Source: an uncultured Pseudohongiella sp. (GTDB lineage: Bacteria; Pseudomonadota; Gammaproteobacteria; Pseudomonadales; Pseudohongiellaceae). Taken from it: a DNA stretch of 64,000 bases. Every line of letters begins with the position of its first letter. Position 1 is the stretch's first letter. The notes beneath the pieces were generated by a model that was given only the letters and a program-made list of their open reading frames with translations, did not search any database and was not told the origin of the DNA. Positions 19,532-30,500 of the stretch are shown piece after piece. Where the stretch lies: contig OX638341.1 of assembly GCA_951812965.1 (NCBI GenBank), positions 1,904,438-1,968,437 of the forward strand. The letters are read 5' to 3'. The position numbers and the translations under genes were made by a program.

Positions 19532-21211
19532 TCAATCCACTTCCGGGCGGCGAATATCGGCGACAAGGGCCTGTATTTCGGCCGGCGGTTCGGGAGTGAA
19601 GCGGCAGACTGTCCAGGCGACCAGCAAGTTGATCAGCGCACCGATGGCGCCGATACCTTCCGGTGAAATGCCGAACAGCCAGTTTTCGGCGTTGTCGACG
19701 GCAGGATTGATGAACCGGAAATAGATGATGTAGATCGCCGTGAATGCAAAGCCGGTAACCATCCCGGCAACCGCACCCTGCCGGTTCATGCGCCGGTTGA
19801 AGATTCCCATCACGATTGCGGGAAAGAATGAGGCAGCGGCAAGGCCGAAAGCGAAAGCTACGACCTGGGCCACGTAGGCCGGTGGATTGATGCCGAAATA
19901 GCCTGCTATCAGCACCGCCATGAAGATCGACATGCGTGCGAACAACAGTTCTTGCTGTTCGGTAATATCCGGCATGAAGCCACGTTTAAGCAGGTCATGC
20001 GAGACTGCCGAGGAAATCACCAGCAACAATCCGGCCGCGGTCGATAAGGCCGCCGCCAGCCCGCCGGCGGCCACCAGCGCTACTACCCAGTTCGGTAACT
20101 CGGCAATTTCCGGGTTCGCCAACACCATGATGTCGCGATTTACATTGAGTTCATTGGTTGCATCATCACCGGTATATTGAATCAGCCCGTCGGCATTGCG
20201 GTCGTCGAAAGTGATCAGACCGGTCGCTTCCCACTTGCTGAACCACTCCGGCATGGCGCTGTATTCGACATTGTCCACGGTGTTGATCAGGTTGGTTCGG
20301 GCGAAGGCGGCGACAGCCGGCGCGGTGGTATACAGGATGGCAATGAAAAGCAGGGCGTAACCGGCTGATTTACGCGCCTCGCGCACACCCGGCACGGTGA
20401 AAAAACGGATGATTACATGGGGCAGACCGGCGGTGCCGATCATCAGCGCGGCGGTGATGAAGAACACGTCCTGAGTGCTGCGCTGACCCTCGGTATAAGT
20501 GGGAAAGCCGAGTTGCGTGCCGAGGCCGTCCAGCCGATCAAGCAGGAAGCCGCCGCCGAAAGCCTCGGTCAATTGCGAACCGAAGCCGATTTGCGGAATC
20601 ACCTGACCGGTCATCAGGATCGATATGAATATTGCCGGCACCATGAAGGCGAAGATCAGCACGCAATATTGGGCTACCTGGGTGTAAGTGATGCCTTTCA
20701 TGCCGCCCAGCACCGCGTAGAAGAACACGATTCCCATACCGATCATCACACCGTAAGCGATATCGACTTCGAGGAAGCGGGAAAACACGATGCCCGCGCC
20801 CTGCATCTGACCGCAGACGTAAACGAAGGAAATCACGATCGCACAGAACACGGCGACCATGCGCGCGGAATGTGAGTAGTAACGGTCGCCGATGAAATCC
20901 GGCACCGTGAACTTGCCGAACTTACGCAAATAAGGAGCGAGCAGAAGCGCAAGCAGCACATAGCCGCCGGTCCAGCCCATGAGATAGAACGCCCCGTCGC
21001 GGCCGAGGAACGAGATCAGCCCCGCCATGGAGATGAACGAGGCGGCCGACATCCAGTCGGCGGCGGTGGCCATACCATTGGCGATCGGCGGCACATGCTT
21101 GCCGGCGACGTAAAAGTCCTGGGTCGAACTCGCCCGCGACCAGATGGCGATGCCGATATAAAGCCCGAAAGTCAGAATGACGAACAGGAAAGTCCAGTAT
21201 TGAACAGTCAT
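19532..21211 (-). CDS. Sodium:solute symporter, VC_2705-type (SLC5 family)
   Basis: 559 residues with about 13 hydrophobic helices, SLC5 core motifs FYVAGKHVPPIANGMATAAD near the N-terminus and AAALSTAAGLLLVISSAVSHDL in the C-terminal half. A loop with DDRNADGLIQY, typical of this subfamily, sits between helices. Relatives include acetate permease-like carriers that occur as a pair with a small DUF4212 protein, exactly as here: the DUF4212 gene overlaps the start by 4 nt (ATGA). Likely carries a short-chain carboxylate with Na+; the exact substrate cannot be read from sequence. Confidence 0.92.
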   Translation of the reverse strand: MTVQYWTFLFVILTFGLYIGIAIWSRASSTQDFYVAGKHVPPIANGMATAADWMSAASFISMAGLISFLGRDGAFYLMGWTGGYVLLALLLAPYLRKFGKFTVPDFIGDRYYSHSARMVAVFCAIVISFVYVCGQMQGAGIVFSRFLEVDIAYGVMIGMGIVFFYAVLGGMKGITYTQVAQYCVLIFAFMVPAIFISILMTGQVIPQIGFGSQLTEAFGGGFLLDRLDGLGTQLGFPTYTEGQRSTQDVFFITAALMIGTAGLPHVIIRFFTVPGVREARKSAGYALLFIAILYTTAPAVAAFARTNLINTVDNVEYSAMPEWFSKWEATGLITFDDRNADGLIQYTGDDATNELNVNRDIMVLANPEIAELPNWVVALVAAGGLAAALSTAAGLLLVISSAVSHDLLKRGFMPDITEQQELLFARMSIFMAVLIAGYFGINPPAYVAQVVAFAFGLAAASFFPAIVMGIFNRRMNRQGAVAGMVTGFAFTAIYIIYFRFINPAVDNAENWLFGISPEGIGAIGALINLLVAWTVCRFTPEPPAEIQALVADIRRPEVD

Positions 21212-21486
21212 CGCGTGGCGTCTTCCTTGCCTGTGCCGGAGCGGCGATAGCGCTCATCCAGCTTGTCCATGCGGTTGATGTAGACGAATATGAGAACAAT
21301 GAAAACGTAGATCGAACCCTGCTGCGCCATCCAGAAGCCGAGCTTGAATCCACCGAAGCGAATATTGTCCAGCACGTCGACCAGCAGTATTCCGGCGCCG
21401 AAAGAAACGATGAACCATACCGCTAGCAGGCTTAGCACCAGCCGGATATTGGCCTTCCAATAGGCGTCGTCGTTCCTTTCCGGCAT
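21208..21486 (-). CDS. DUF4212 small subunit of the solute symporter
   Basis: 92 residues with two hydrophobic helices (about 15-38 and 57-70) and the DUF4212 pattern YWKANIRLVLSLLAVWFIVS, then a basic tail. ATG 21486 is chosen over an open upstream extension because the conserved family N-terminus (ERNDDAYWKANIR) begins here. It ends in an ATGA overlap with the symporter gene, so the two are co-translated. DUF4212 proteins accompany this symporter family and are thought to be accessory membrane subunits. Confidence 0.9.
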   Translation of the reverse strand: MPERNDDAYWKANIRLVLSLLAVWFIVSFGAGILLVDVLDNIRFGGFKLGFWMAQQGSIYVFIVLIFVYINRMDKLDERYRRSGTGKEDATR

Positions 21487-21529
21487 TTCGTCCCCGACCG
21501 TTTTTGCCCGGATTTCGCAAGTGGCTGCG

Positions 21530-21558
21530 ATAGTAGTACACAAACCGAATTGAGTAAA
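21530..21558 (-). promoter_or_regulatory. Candidate sigma-70 promoter for the DUF4212-symporter operon
   Basis: On the minus strand TTTACT (-35, 21553-21558) and TACTAT (-10, 21530-21535) are separated by 17 nt, each matching consensus at four of six positions. The predicted start lies about 35 nt before ATG 21486. Confidence 0.4.
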
Positions 21559-21580
21559 ACCGGCGGATCGGCTGGCGCTG

Positions 21581-24500
21581 TCAGAAGGGAATCGACAATC
21601 GCAGCAGCAGTCCGTATTCGGACCGTCCCATTGTGCTGGCGTGTTGCACGCTTTCCAGTTCAAGCGTAAAAGGCAGCGCCGATTGCCCTTTCGCGAGCAG
21701 ATTCCAGGACGTTCCCCAGGCTATCTCCCGACCCTGTCCGGCCCAGCGCAGCCGGCTATAGGGCGTAAACAGACCCGGCAAGCCCAGCGCTTTCAAGCCG
21801 CCCCAGGCCAATTCGCTTTCCATGCGAAAGCGCGGACCCTGCCCCAGGGCTCCTGCCTGTAACGGACTGGTAACGGCATCGGCGTTGTCCCACAGGGTGG
21901 TCCGGCCGTCCCCGTCCCGGCCCCAGGAGGACGTTACCGAGGCCCGGAAACCGCGCTGTTTCAGCCCCGGATCCCAACTTGCCTGTACACCCGCGCCCCA
22001 GTCCCGGTAGCCGCTCTCATGAACCAGCAGCACCCGTCCGTGCAGCGACACGTCCAGGCCCCTGTTCGCATCCAGATACGCCACTCGAAATCCGGTTTCC
22101 ATGCCGGCGCCGCGGTCCGCGTCGCCGCCGTCGAACCGCCCGCCGGCCTCCAGCTTCAAACTCAGCGAGCGCCCCGCCGACAGCGATTCGTCACGGACCC
22201 ATTCCAGCATCAGCCGGCCCCGGTGGGCGTCGCCGCTCACGTCGGCAATATCTGCCGAAGCATCGGTCGCCAGACGCGTCGACAGAGCATCCGCCCGCAG
22301 GGCCCATTCGTTGTTACCGCGCCGGCTCAGCAACGCTCTCACGCCGCCGGCGAACATGCCAAAATCGGCATCGAAATCGTGCGCGCGGCCCAGTTCTTCC
22401 AGACCCACGTCGCCCGCGCCAAAGCCGCCGACGCCCCATACGCTTACCCGTTCGTTCGGCTGCCAGTACAGGTAGGGGTGCGCCGTATCCATGCGACTGC
22501 GCAGCAATCCGTCGGTTCCATCGTCGCTGTAATCCAGTTCGCCCCAACTGCGCATGACGGACAGTCCGGCGAGCATCCGCTCGTCGGCATACAGGTCCAG
22601 TCCGACGTGAGCGGCGTCGAGGCCGCCCCGATAGTCCATACCGAGCCGCTCCAGATCGCCGTTGAAATGTTGCATGTCTCCCTGACCCCACAACACCGGC
22701 GCCCAGCTCGTTTGCTGTTGCTGCTTGCCCAGGGGCATCTCGAAGGCCGCCGCCGACAGGTTGCGCGTGGAGTTTCCGACCCCCGAAGTCTGTCCCGCCA
22801 GGATTCCCGGCGCTGCGTTGCCGAATCCGGACCCCGAGCCTGGATTGTGCCCGAAAGCCGCTCCTCCCGGCGCCTCGCCGAAGCCGGGAGAGGCGCCCGG
22901 CTGCATGCGATGGCCTGCCGCGAAATTCGCTGGCGGTCCCGGCGAGAATCCCCGCATCGACGATACCGCCGGCGCGCCGCCCCGATCCGCGCCCAAGGCG
23001 CTCTGATCCGCGGCATTCAGCACCTGCCCGGCGGTAACGCTCTCGTTGCCCGCCAGCCCAGATGCGGACGCACTCGGGGCCGCCGCGCCGGCGTTGCTTT
23101 CCGGTGGTGGCGGCTCGCCAGCCGCGGCGCCCAGCCGACTCCATTGCCGATGCCGCTCGAATCTACCCTCGATGGCCGTCAGCGCGCTCTCGCCCATTGA
23201 GCGTGCGACCACCGCCAGCAGCGCCTCCTGCGTGCGCGCGAACTGCTCCGCCGTGCGCCGCTGCTCGAATCGCACCTGGGTCGAAGCGGGCTCGCCCGCA
23301 TTCACTGCCTTCGGCAATTCGCCCAACCGCAGCACTATTCCCTCTCCGGGATCGTGCGCCTCGTCCGCCGCGACCGCCAGGGAAACAACGCTTCTACTTT
23401 CGCCTTGCGCGAATGCCAGGGATGCCGGTATGCCGCTATAGTCCTCGGGTGTCGCGCCGCCTTCGAGCGTTACCAGCAGCGGAATGTCCACGGCGCGATC
23501 CGCGGCCGGCGACATGGTCACTTCGATTTCGGCCTGCTGACCTTCAATTACCGTGTAATTCGCCTGCCCGAAACTCACCTGGAGGTCCAGCAGACCCTTA
23601 TCCTTGAGCGTCACCGTCGCCGCGGCCGCTTCCCCGGTCATCGCGATCTCGGGAAGATCCCCGAATCCCAGCTCCAGCGTCTCGTCGTTCCCATCCCCAT
23701 CGTGGTTGGCGACGATCCTAAACGTCTGTTCGGTCGCGTCAGCCGGGAAGTCGAGCGTTCCCGCGCCTGCCACGGCATCCCAATCCGACAATCCCTCGAC
23801 GGTATAGTCGTCGACCGCCGTCGTCTCCGGCCGGGTCAAGCGGATCGGGATCGCCAGGGCCTGGTTCGCGGCCTGACTCAGCTTCAGCGTCACCGTTGCC
23901 GCCTCGCCCCCTTCGATCGCCGTGTAGTCGGCCTCCTGGTAGCTCACCACCAGCTTCGCTTCCACCTGGAAAGGCTCCGCCGCCTGATTGCCGTTACCGG
24001 CCAGATCCGCGGCCACATCCGCGGGGATCTCCACCACCACCGGCTGTCCCGGCGCCGCAGGATCGATCGTGGCTTGATAGACAAGCGATGAAGTCGCGAC
24101 AAAGTCCGTCAACGTCGCGTTGCCGAGCTGGATATCCTCCCGCGCAAAACCTTGCACCGGCTCCGAGAAGGCGATCGTCACCTGGAACCCGCCCACGCCT
24201 GCCGGAACCGGGTCGGCCGGGCCGGTGACGGTTACTCGCGGCCGCTCCAGGTCCGCCGCGATGAGGAACGGCTGCGCTGCCTCGTTGCCGTTGCCGGCCG
24301 CGTCCTCGGCCGTGTCCGCCGCGATGCTTACGGTTACTTCTCCGCTCTCCGCGGGGTCGATTTCCGCCGTATAGTTCGTTCCCGAACCGCTGAAACCGAT
24401 GACCGCGCCATTGGTTACTTGCACATCGCTCCGCTCGAAACCGGTCACTGCTTCGCTGAAGGCGAACGTCGCCGTGAACGCGCCGGACACGGGTCCCGCG

Positions 24501-27500
24501 GCTTCGCTGGCGATCTCAACCGTCGGACCCGCCAGGTCCGCCTCGATGACGAACGGCTCCGCTGCCTCGTTGCCGTTGCCGGCCGCGTCCGCTGCTGCGT
24601 CCGCCTCGACCCTTACGCTGACCTCGCCGCCAAGCGCGGGGGTAATCTCCGCCGTATAGTCCATCCCGGAACCGCTGAAGCCGGTCACGGTACCATTCGT
24701 CACCGCGATCCCGCTCTGTTCGAAACCCGTCACCGCCTCGTCAAAAGTGACGGATACCTCGAACGCGCCACCCACCGGAGCAGCCGCCTCGCTGGCGATC
24801 ACCACGCCTGGTCTGGTCAGGTCTGCCTCAATCACCAACGGCTCCGCCGCCTTGTTGGCATTGCCAACCGCATCCGAAGCAACCCCTGCCGCAATCTCCA
24901 CCGTGACCTCACCAGTTTCTTCTGGCGTAATCGTGAACGTGTAGTCCTGTGCGGAAACCTTATTGAAATTGGACGACGTTCCATTGCTCACGCCAATATC
25001 CCTCGGAACAAAGCCGTAAACACTCTCGGAGAAATGTATTGCCACCTCGAAAGCACCGCCCACCGGGGCAGTCGCCTCCGTTTGAATCTCCACCTCCGGT
25101 CTGGTCTCATCCACGAACCGAGACCGGAATACCCCAATGGTGGTGGTTTTGGTGATGCTCCTGTCCTCGGACCGCACTATGACTTCGATGGTGGTCGTGT
25201 CACCCTGGGACAGGGCGATGTCGCCGCTGGGATTCCCACTGGCAACCGGCGTACCGTTCACCGTCACCGTCGCGTTGGCTTCCGCCGCCGTCGGCGTCAC
25301 CTTCAATCTGCTGGTAGTGGCGTTCACAGTGGCGGCGTAGCTCGTGGTCGTCGCGGCGAAATCCGGTCTTAGCGTCCCCGATGAGAGCGTCAAGTTCGAC
25401 AGGTTCGCGTTGGCGCCGTTCGACAGGAAGTCCACTTCCACCTGTCCTTCATTCACGTCGATCCCGTCCGTGACGGTGTAGCTGAACGTGTCGGTGACGT
25501 TGACGTCGGCGTTGGCGTTGGGAGTGTAGGTGATGGTGGTTTCGTTAGCGTTGATCTCTACGGTTCCCTGGCTCGGCGCTATTGGGTAACCCACCTCCTT
25601 CACCTGGAGGAAAGTCCCGGTGTCCACGTCGGAGTCGTTTTCCAGCACGCCAATGACGACGTCAGCGCCTGCGCTGGTCTGGGCGTTGTCCGGCTTCGCC
25701 TCCGGCGGATCGTTCACGGCATGGACATTAATGGTAATGGTGTAAGCCTCTTCGCTGTCTTCCTCGCCGTCATTCACTTTGAAGTCAAACGTCGCGAACG
25801 GGACGCCGTTGGCGTTGGCCGGCGGAGTGTACTTGAGCAGACCGGCGTCGAGTTGGGCTTTCGTCACCTGGCCGCCCGCGGCGATGGCCATGCCGCCAAT
25901 CGACAGCGTCCCCTGGTTCGGCCCGGGCAGTTTGATGATCTTCACGTGATTCAGCTCGGCGCGCGCGTCGTCGACGTCCGAGAAGGGGAAGTCCGCCGCG
26001 CTAAAGACGTAGTCGTTGTCTTCATTGATGGATACGGTATTGTCGGAACCCGCGATGCGGTCGGATACGGCATTTACGTTGATGGTAACGGTGTAAGCCT
26101 CTTTGCTGTCCGCAACTCCGTCATTGGCCTTGAATTTGAACGTCGCGAGATTGTCGCCGTTGGCGTTGGCTGGCGGGGTGTATTCGAGTTGGCCGGTGTC
26201 GAGTTCGGCTTTCGTCACAACCCGGGGCAAGCTGACGCTGGCGATGGCCGCGCCGCGAACCGACAACGTCCCCTGATTCGGTTCGGGCAGCGAAGTGATC
26301 TTCACATGATTCAGCGTTGCGCCGGATTTGACGCTCATAAAGAGGAAGTCATTGGCCATAAAGGTGTGCGTCGTGTCCTCGTCCATTGACACCATGAAGT
26401 CGGAAGCCGTCGGGGCGTCGTCGGCTGGCGTGGCGATAACGGCGGCTGCCAGCCCGTCGCCGGAATTGTTCAGGGCGTGCACCTCGAACTTGTGCTCAAT
26501 CTCGTTGGTCAAGCCGCTCACGGTGTATCGGGTGGTGCTCGCATTGCTGCCGCTGATGGCGGTCCAATCCAGTTTCCACGTTTGGCCGTTATTTTCGGAG
26601 AAGCGATACTTGTAACCGGTGATTGTGATATTGCCCGGATCGTTCCAGGTCAGAGTGACTTGGCTGTCACTCGGCGTGGCCGAGAGATTCTCCGGGGCGG
26701 CCGGCACAGGCAAACTCGCTTCCGGCGTGGCCATTGTTTCGGATACGTGGCTGATGGTTTCTCGTTGATCGTCCACCGCCGACACGGAGAAAGTGTATTG
26801 GGCGCCATTGGTCAACGAGTCAATGACAGCGGTCGTCTTCGGCCCTGAACCGGCCGCAAAGGTAGCGGTAGAGGACGTGTTCGCCTGCTTGATCTCTACC
26901 TCATACTCGGCGACGCGGGGATTTGTGTCCCACTCCAGGTGGACCCTTCCGTTGTCCGGCGTCGCCTTCAAATTGGTCGGCGCGGGCCACAATGGAGTGG
27001 CGTTCGCGGTGTTTGCCGCGCCGGGACCAAAAATGTTCCGGGCGCGCACCGCCAACGTGTGCTCGATGCCGTTGGTCAGGCCGGTCACGATGTGTCCGGT
27101 GGTGTTTGCATCGCTGCCGCCGATGGCGGTCCAATCCGGGTTCCAATTACTGCCACTATCGTCGGAGACGCGATACTCGTACCCCGTAATGTCGTCGTTG
27201 TCCGGATTGCTCCAGGACAAAGTGGTCCGGCCATCGCCACCGGATGTCGCTTGTAAGCCCTCCGGGGCCGGCACGGGCGACAGTGGAGTGGCCGTAGCGG
27301 TGTTTGATGGCTCGCTGAAACCGGAGTTATTTTCGGCACGCACCTGAATTTTGTACTCGATGCCGTTGGTCAGACCGGTCACGATGTGTCCGGTGGTGTT
27401 TGCATTGCTGCCGCTGATGGCGGTCCAATCCGGGTTCCACGTTTGGCCGTTATCTCCAGAGACGCGATACTGATACGTGGTGATTGTGCTGTCGCTTGGA

Positions 27501-30500
27501 TCGTCCCAGGACAAAGTGGTCTTGCGATCTTCACCTGATGTGGCGAGGAGGTTCGTCGGGGCCACCGGCGCCGCCGGCGCCGCCAACGGCGTGGCCATTG
27601 TTTCGGATACATTGCTGATGGTTACGTCTTGATCATCCACCGCCCACACCTTGAAAGTGTATTCGGTGCCGTTGGTCAGTGAATCAACGACCAAGGTCGT
27701 CGTCGAGTCTGACCCGCGATCAACGGTTTCAGTTCTAAGCACGTTGCCGTCGATGATCTCGACATGATATCCGCTGATTTCCGTTGCGCTGCCGGTGGTC
27801 CACTGCAGGTTGACTTGACCATTGCCCGACATCGCCTCCAAATCGGCCGGCGCGGGCAACAGCGGGGTGGCCTTCGCGGCGGCGGAGTTGCCGGGAACGG
27901 AGTTGTTCAGGGCGCGCACCTCGAACGTGTACTCAATGCCGTTGGTCAGGCCGGTCAAGGTGTGTCCGGTGGTGTTTGCATTGCTGCCGCCGATGGCGGT
28001 CCAATCCGGGTTCCACGTTTGGCCGTTATCTCCGGAGACGCGATACTGATATGTGGTGATTGTGCTGTCGCTTGGATCGTCCCAGGACAAAGTGGTCTTG
28101 CGATCTTCACCTGATGTGGCGAGGAGGTTCGTCGGGGTCGCCGGCGGCCCCAACGGCACAACATTAACCTCGTCCGAAGCCACGCCCTTACCGGTCGCGT
28201 TCACCGCTCGCACCTTGAACTTGTAGTTGGTTCCGTTGGTCAGATCTGGCACGGTGTGTTCGGCGGTGGTCGCGGTGCTCTGCTGGATAGCCATCCAGTC
28301 TTGCCAATCTTGATCGCCTTCTTTCTGCTGGTACTCCCAATGTTCGATGCTGGCGTTATGCGGGTCCGACCAATTCAGGGTCACCTGTTTGTCGCCCGGC
28401 GTCGCGGAAAGGCCCGCCGGCGCCGCCGGTATGGGATTCGGCGTGGCAATCACGATGGATTGGTTGCCGTTCACCACCCGCACCGCGAAGGAGTACTCGG
28501 TTCCGTTGGTCAGGCCCGTCACGGTGTATTCGGTGGTGCTTGCATCGCTGGTGATATCGGAGAAGCTCGCGCCGCCGTCGCTGCTGACCTGATACCCGGT
28601 AATGTTGCTGTTGTTCGGATCGCTCCATTCCAGCTTGACTTGACTATCGTTCGGCTTCGCATTCAAACCGGCGGGAGCGGGCCAAAGCGGAGTGGCCGTT
28701 GCTTCGGCTTCATTGCTGAAGCCGGGTGTGTTTTTTGCGCGCACTTGCAATGTGTACGTGTCGCCGTTGGTCAGTGGAATATTATGGTACAGTTCGGTCA
28801 CGGTATGTCCGGTGGTGCTATTATTGCTGTTCGGGATATCGATCCAGCCCCTGTGCCAAATTATGCCGCCATCATCGGAGATTCGATATTCGTACCCAAG
28901 TATCGTGTCATCGTTTGGATTTTCCCAGGACAGCGTGATCTGGCGATCTTCACCCGAACTGGCCTCGAATTCCGTCGGTGGGGCAGGCGGCCTGTCTCCA
29001 ACGTTTGGCGTGGCCTTCACTTCGGCTGTGCGGCTGATGGGTGAGCTTAAATCTTGGTTTGACAATGCCCACACGCTGAAGGTGTACTCCACACCACCAT
29101 AGGTTGTAAAAACTTCCACAGTAATCGTTGAAGAATTACTATCTCCGCGACCAATCAATTGCAGTCTTTCCTGTTCGCCATTGACGGTCGAGCGGACGCG
29201 AAACGATTCGAACTCTGTAGGACCGAGCTCCCACGTCAGATCGACTCTTCTGGTATGGGTTTCCGCAGTCAAATTTTTCGGTGCGTGCCATAGTGGAGTG
29301 GCGTCCACAAAGGTTGGCTCGCCGGGACCGACGTTGTTCATCGCGCGCACCGCAAATTTGTACTCGGTTCCATTGTCCAAGCCGGTCACGGTGTGTTCGG
29401 TGGTGCTTGCATCGCTGGTGATATTGGAGAAGGACTCGCCGCCGTCGCTGCTGACCTGGTACCCGGTTATCTCGTCGTCGTCTGGATTGTCCCAGGATAG
29501 CTTAATCTTTTTGCTGTCGACTTCTGCCCCGAGACCGGTGGGTGCGTCTGGAGGCAGCGGCTGGACATGGATTTCCACCTTGTCCGAATCCTCGTCACCT
29601 CCCGCGGTCACCGTCAGCTTGAACTCCAGTGTGAGGTTGCTGCTCACATCCGGCGCCGTGAATGTGCGCACGGCCGCATTGGTTGAGTCGTCAGGGTCCG
29701 GCGCCAGCGTCAGGCCCGAGCCGACGCCCGAGGTTGGCGCCGTCTGCGTCCAGGCATAGGTCAATTCATCTTCTTCCGGATCAAAGCTGGCGCTGCCGTC
29801 CAGCGTTACCGTCGCTCCCTCATCCACCGTCTGGTTAACGCCCGCGTCGGCCGTGGGCGGTTCTTCCACATTCTTCACATTGACGGTGACATCCAACGAG
29901 GCAGTCTTGGGGAAGTCTGGATCGTTATCTGTAACGTTCAGCGTGAACTCGTATGTGTTGTTTCCATCTTCATCTTGTGGCGTCTCGAAGTCATTATAGA
30001 AGGTGGCAGAATCCTCGAATGCCACGGACAAGTTGGGTGTATTAGCTACTAGAGATTGCCTGATATCGAAGAATCTCGCGTCATCTCCAGTCGCGTAGAA
30101 AGACAAATTCGAATTATCGGGATCGCTGAAAGGATATGACACAATTTCGTTGACGATTGATCTATTCTCATCCCAATTGATATCCGTTTCTATCTCTATC
30201 CCATTGACTGTCTCCAAGTGGATCTCGGGCGGCAAGTTCAAATCCACACCAAAATTCCTAGTGTGACTGATTTGGTTGGATTCGCCTTCAAACGCTATCG
30301 CGGTTACGCGCTGATATTTTCCGTGAATGATATAATCTGCATTGGCATCTACGTTCAGCTCCCACCGCCAATTCCCTTGACTATCAGACGGCCCAGACTC
30401 TGTTGTTGTTTGCAGCGGTTCTCCATTATCAGAGTAGTTCGCACCTTCATCTGAACTGTATTTGAGCAAAATATCGATAGTTTCATTGGGACCTGCATTC

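Noticed and set aside
22019..29102. Long plus-strand frames opposite the adhesin gene
   Set aside because: They mirror repetitive FN3 and Ig coding sequence with Arg/Ala/Val-biased products and no ribosome sites; the minus-strand frame explains the region fully.
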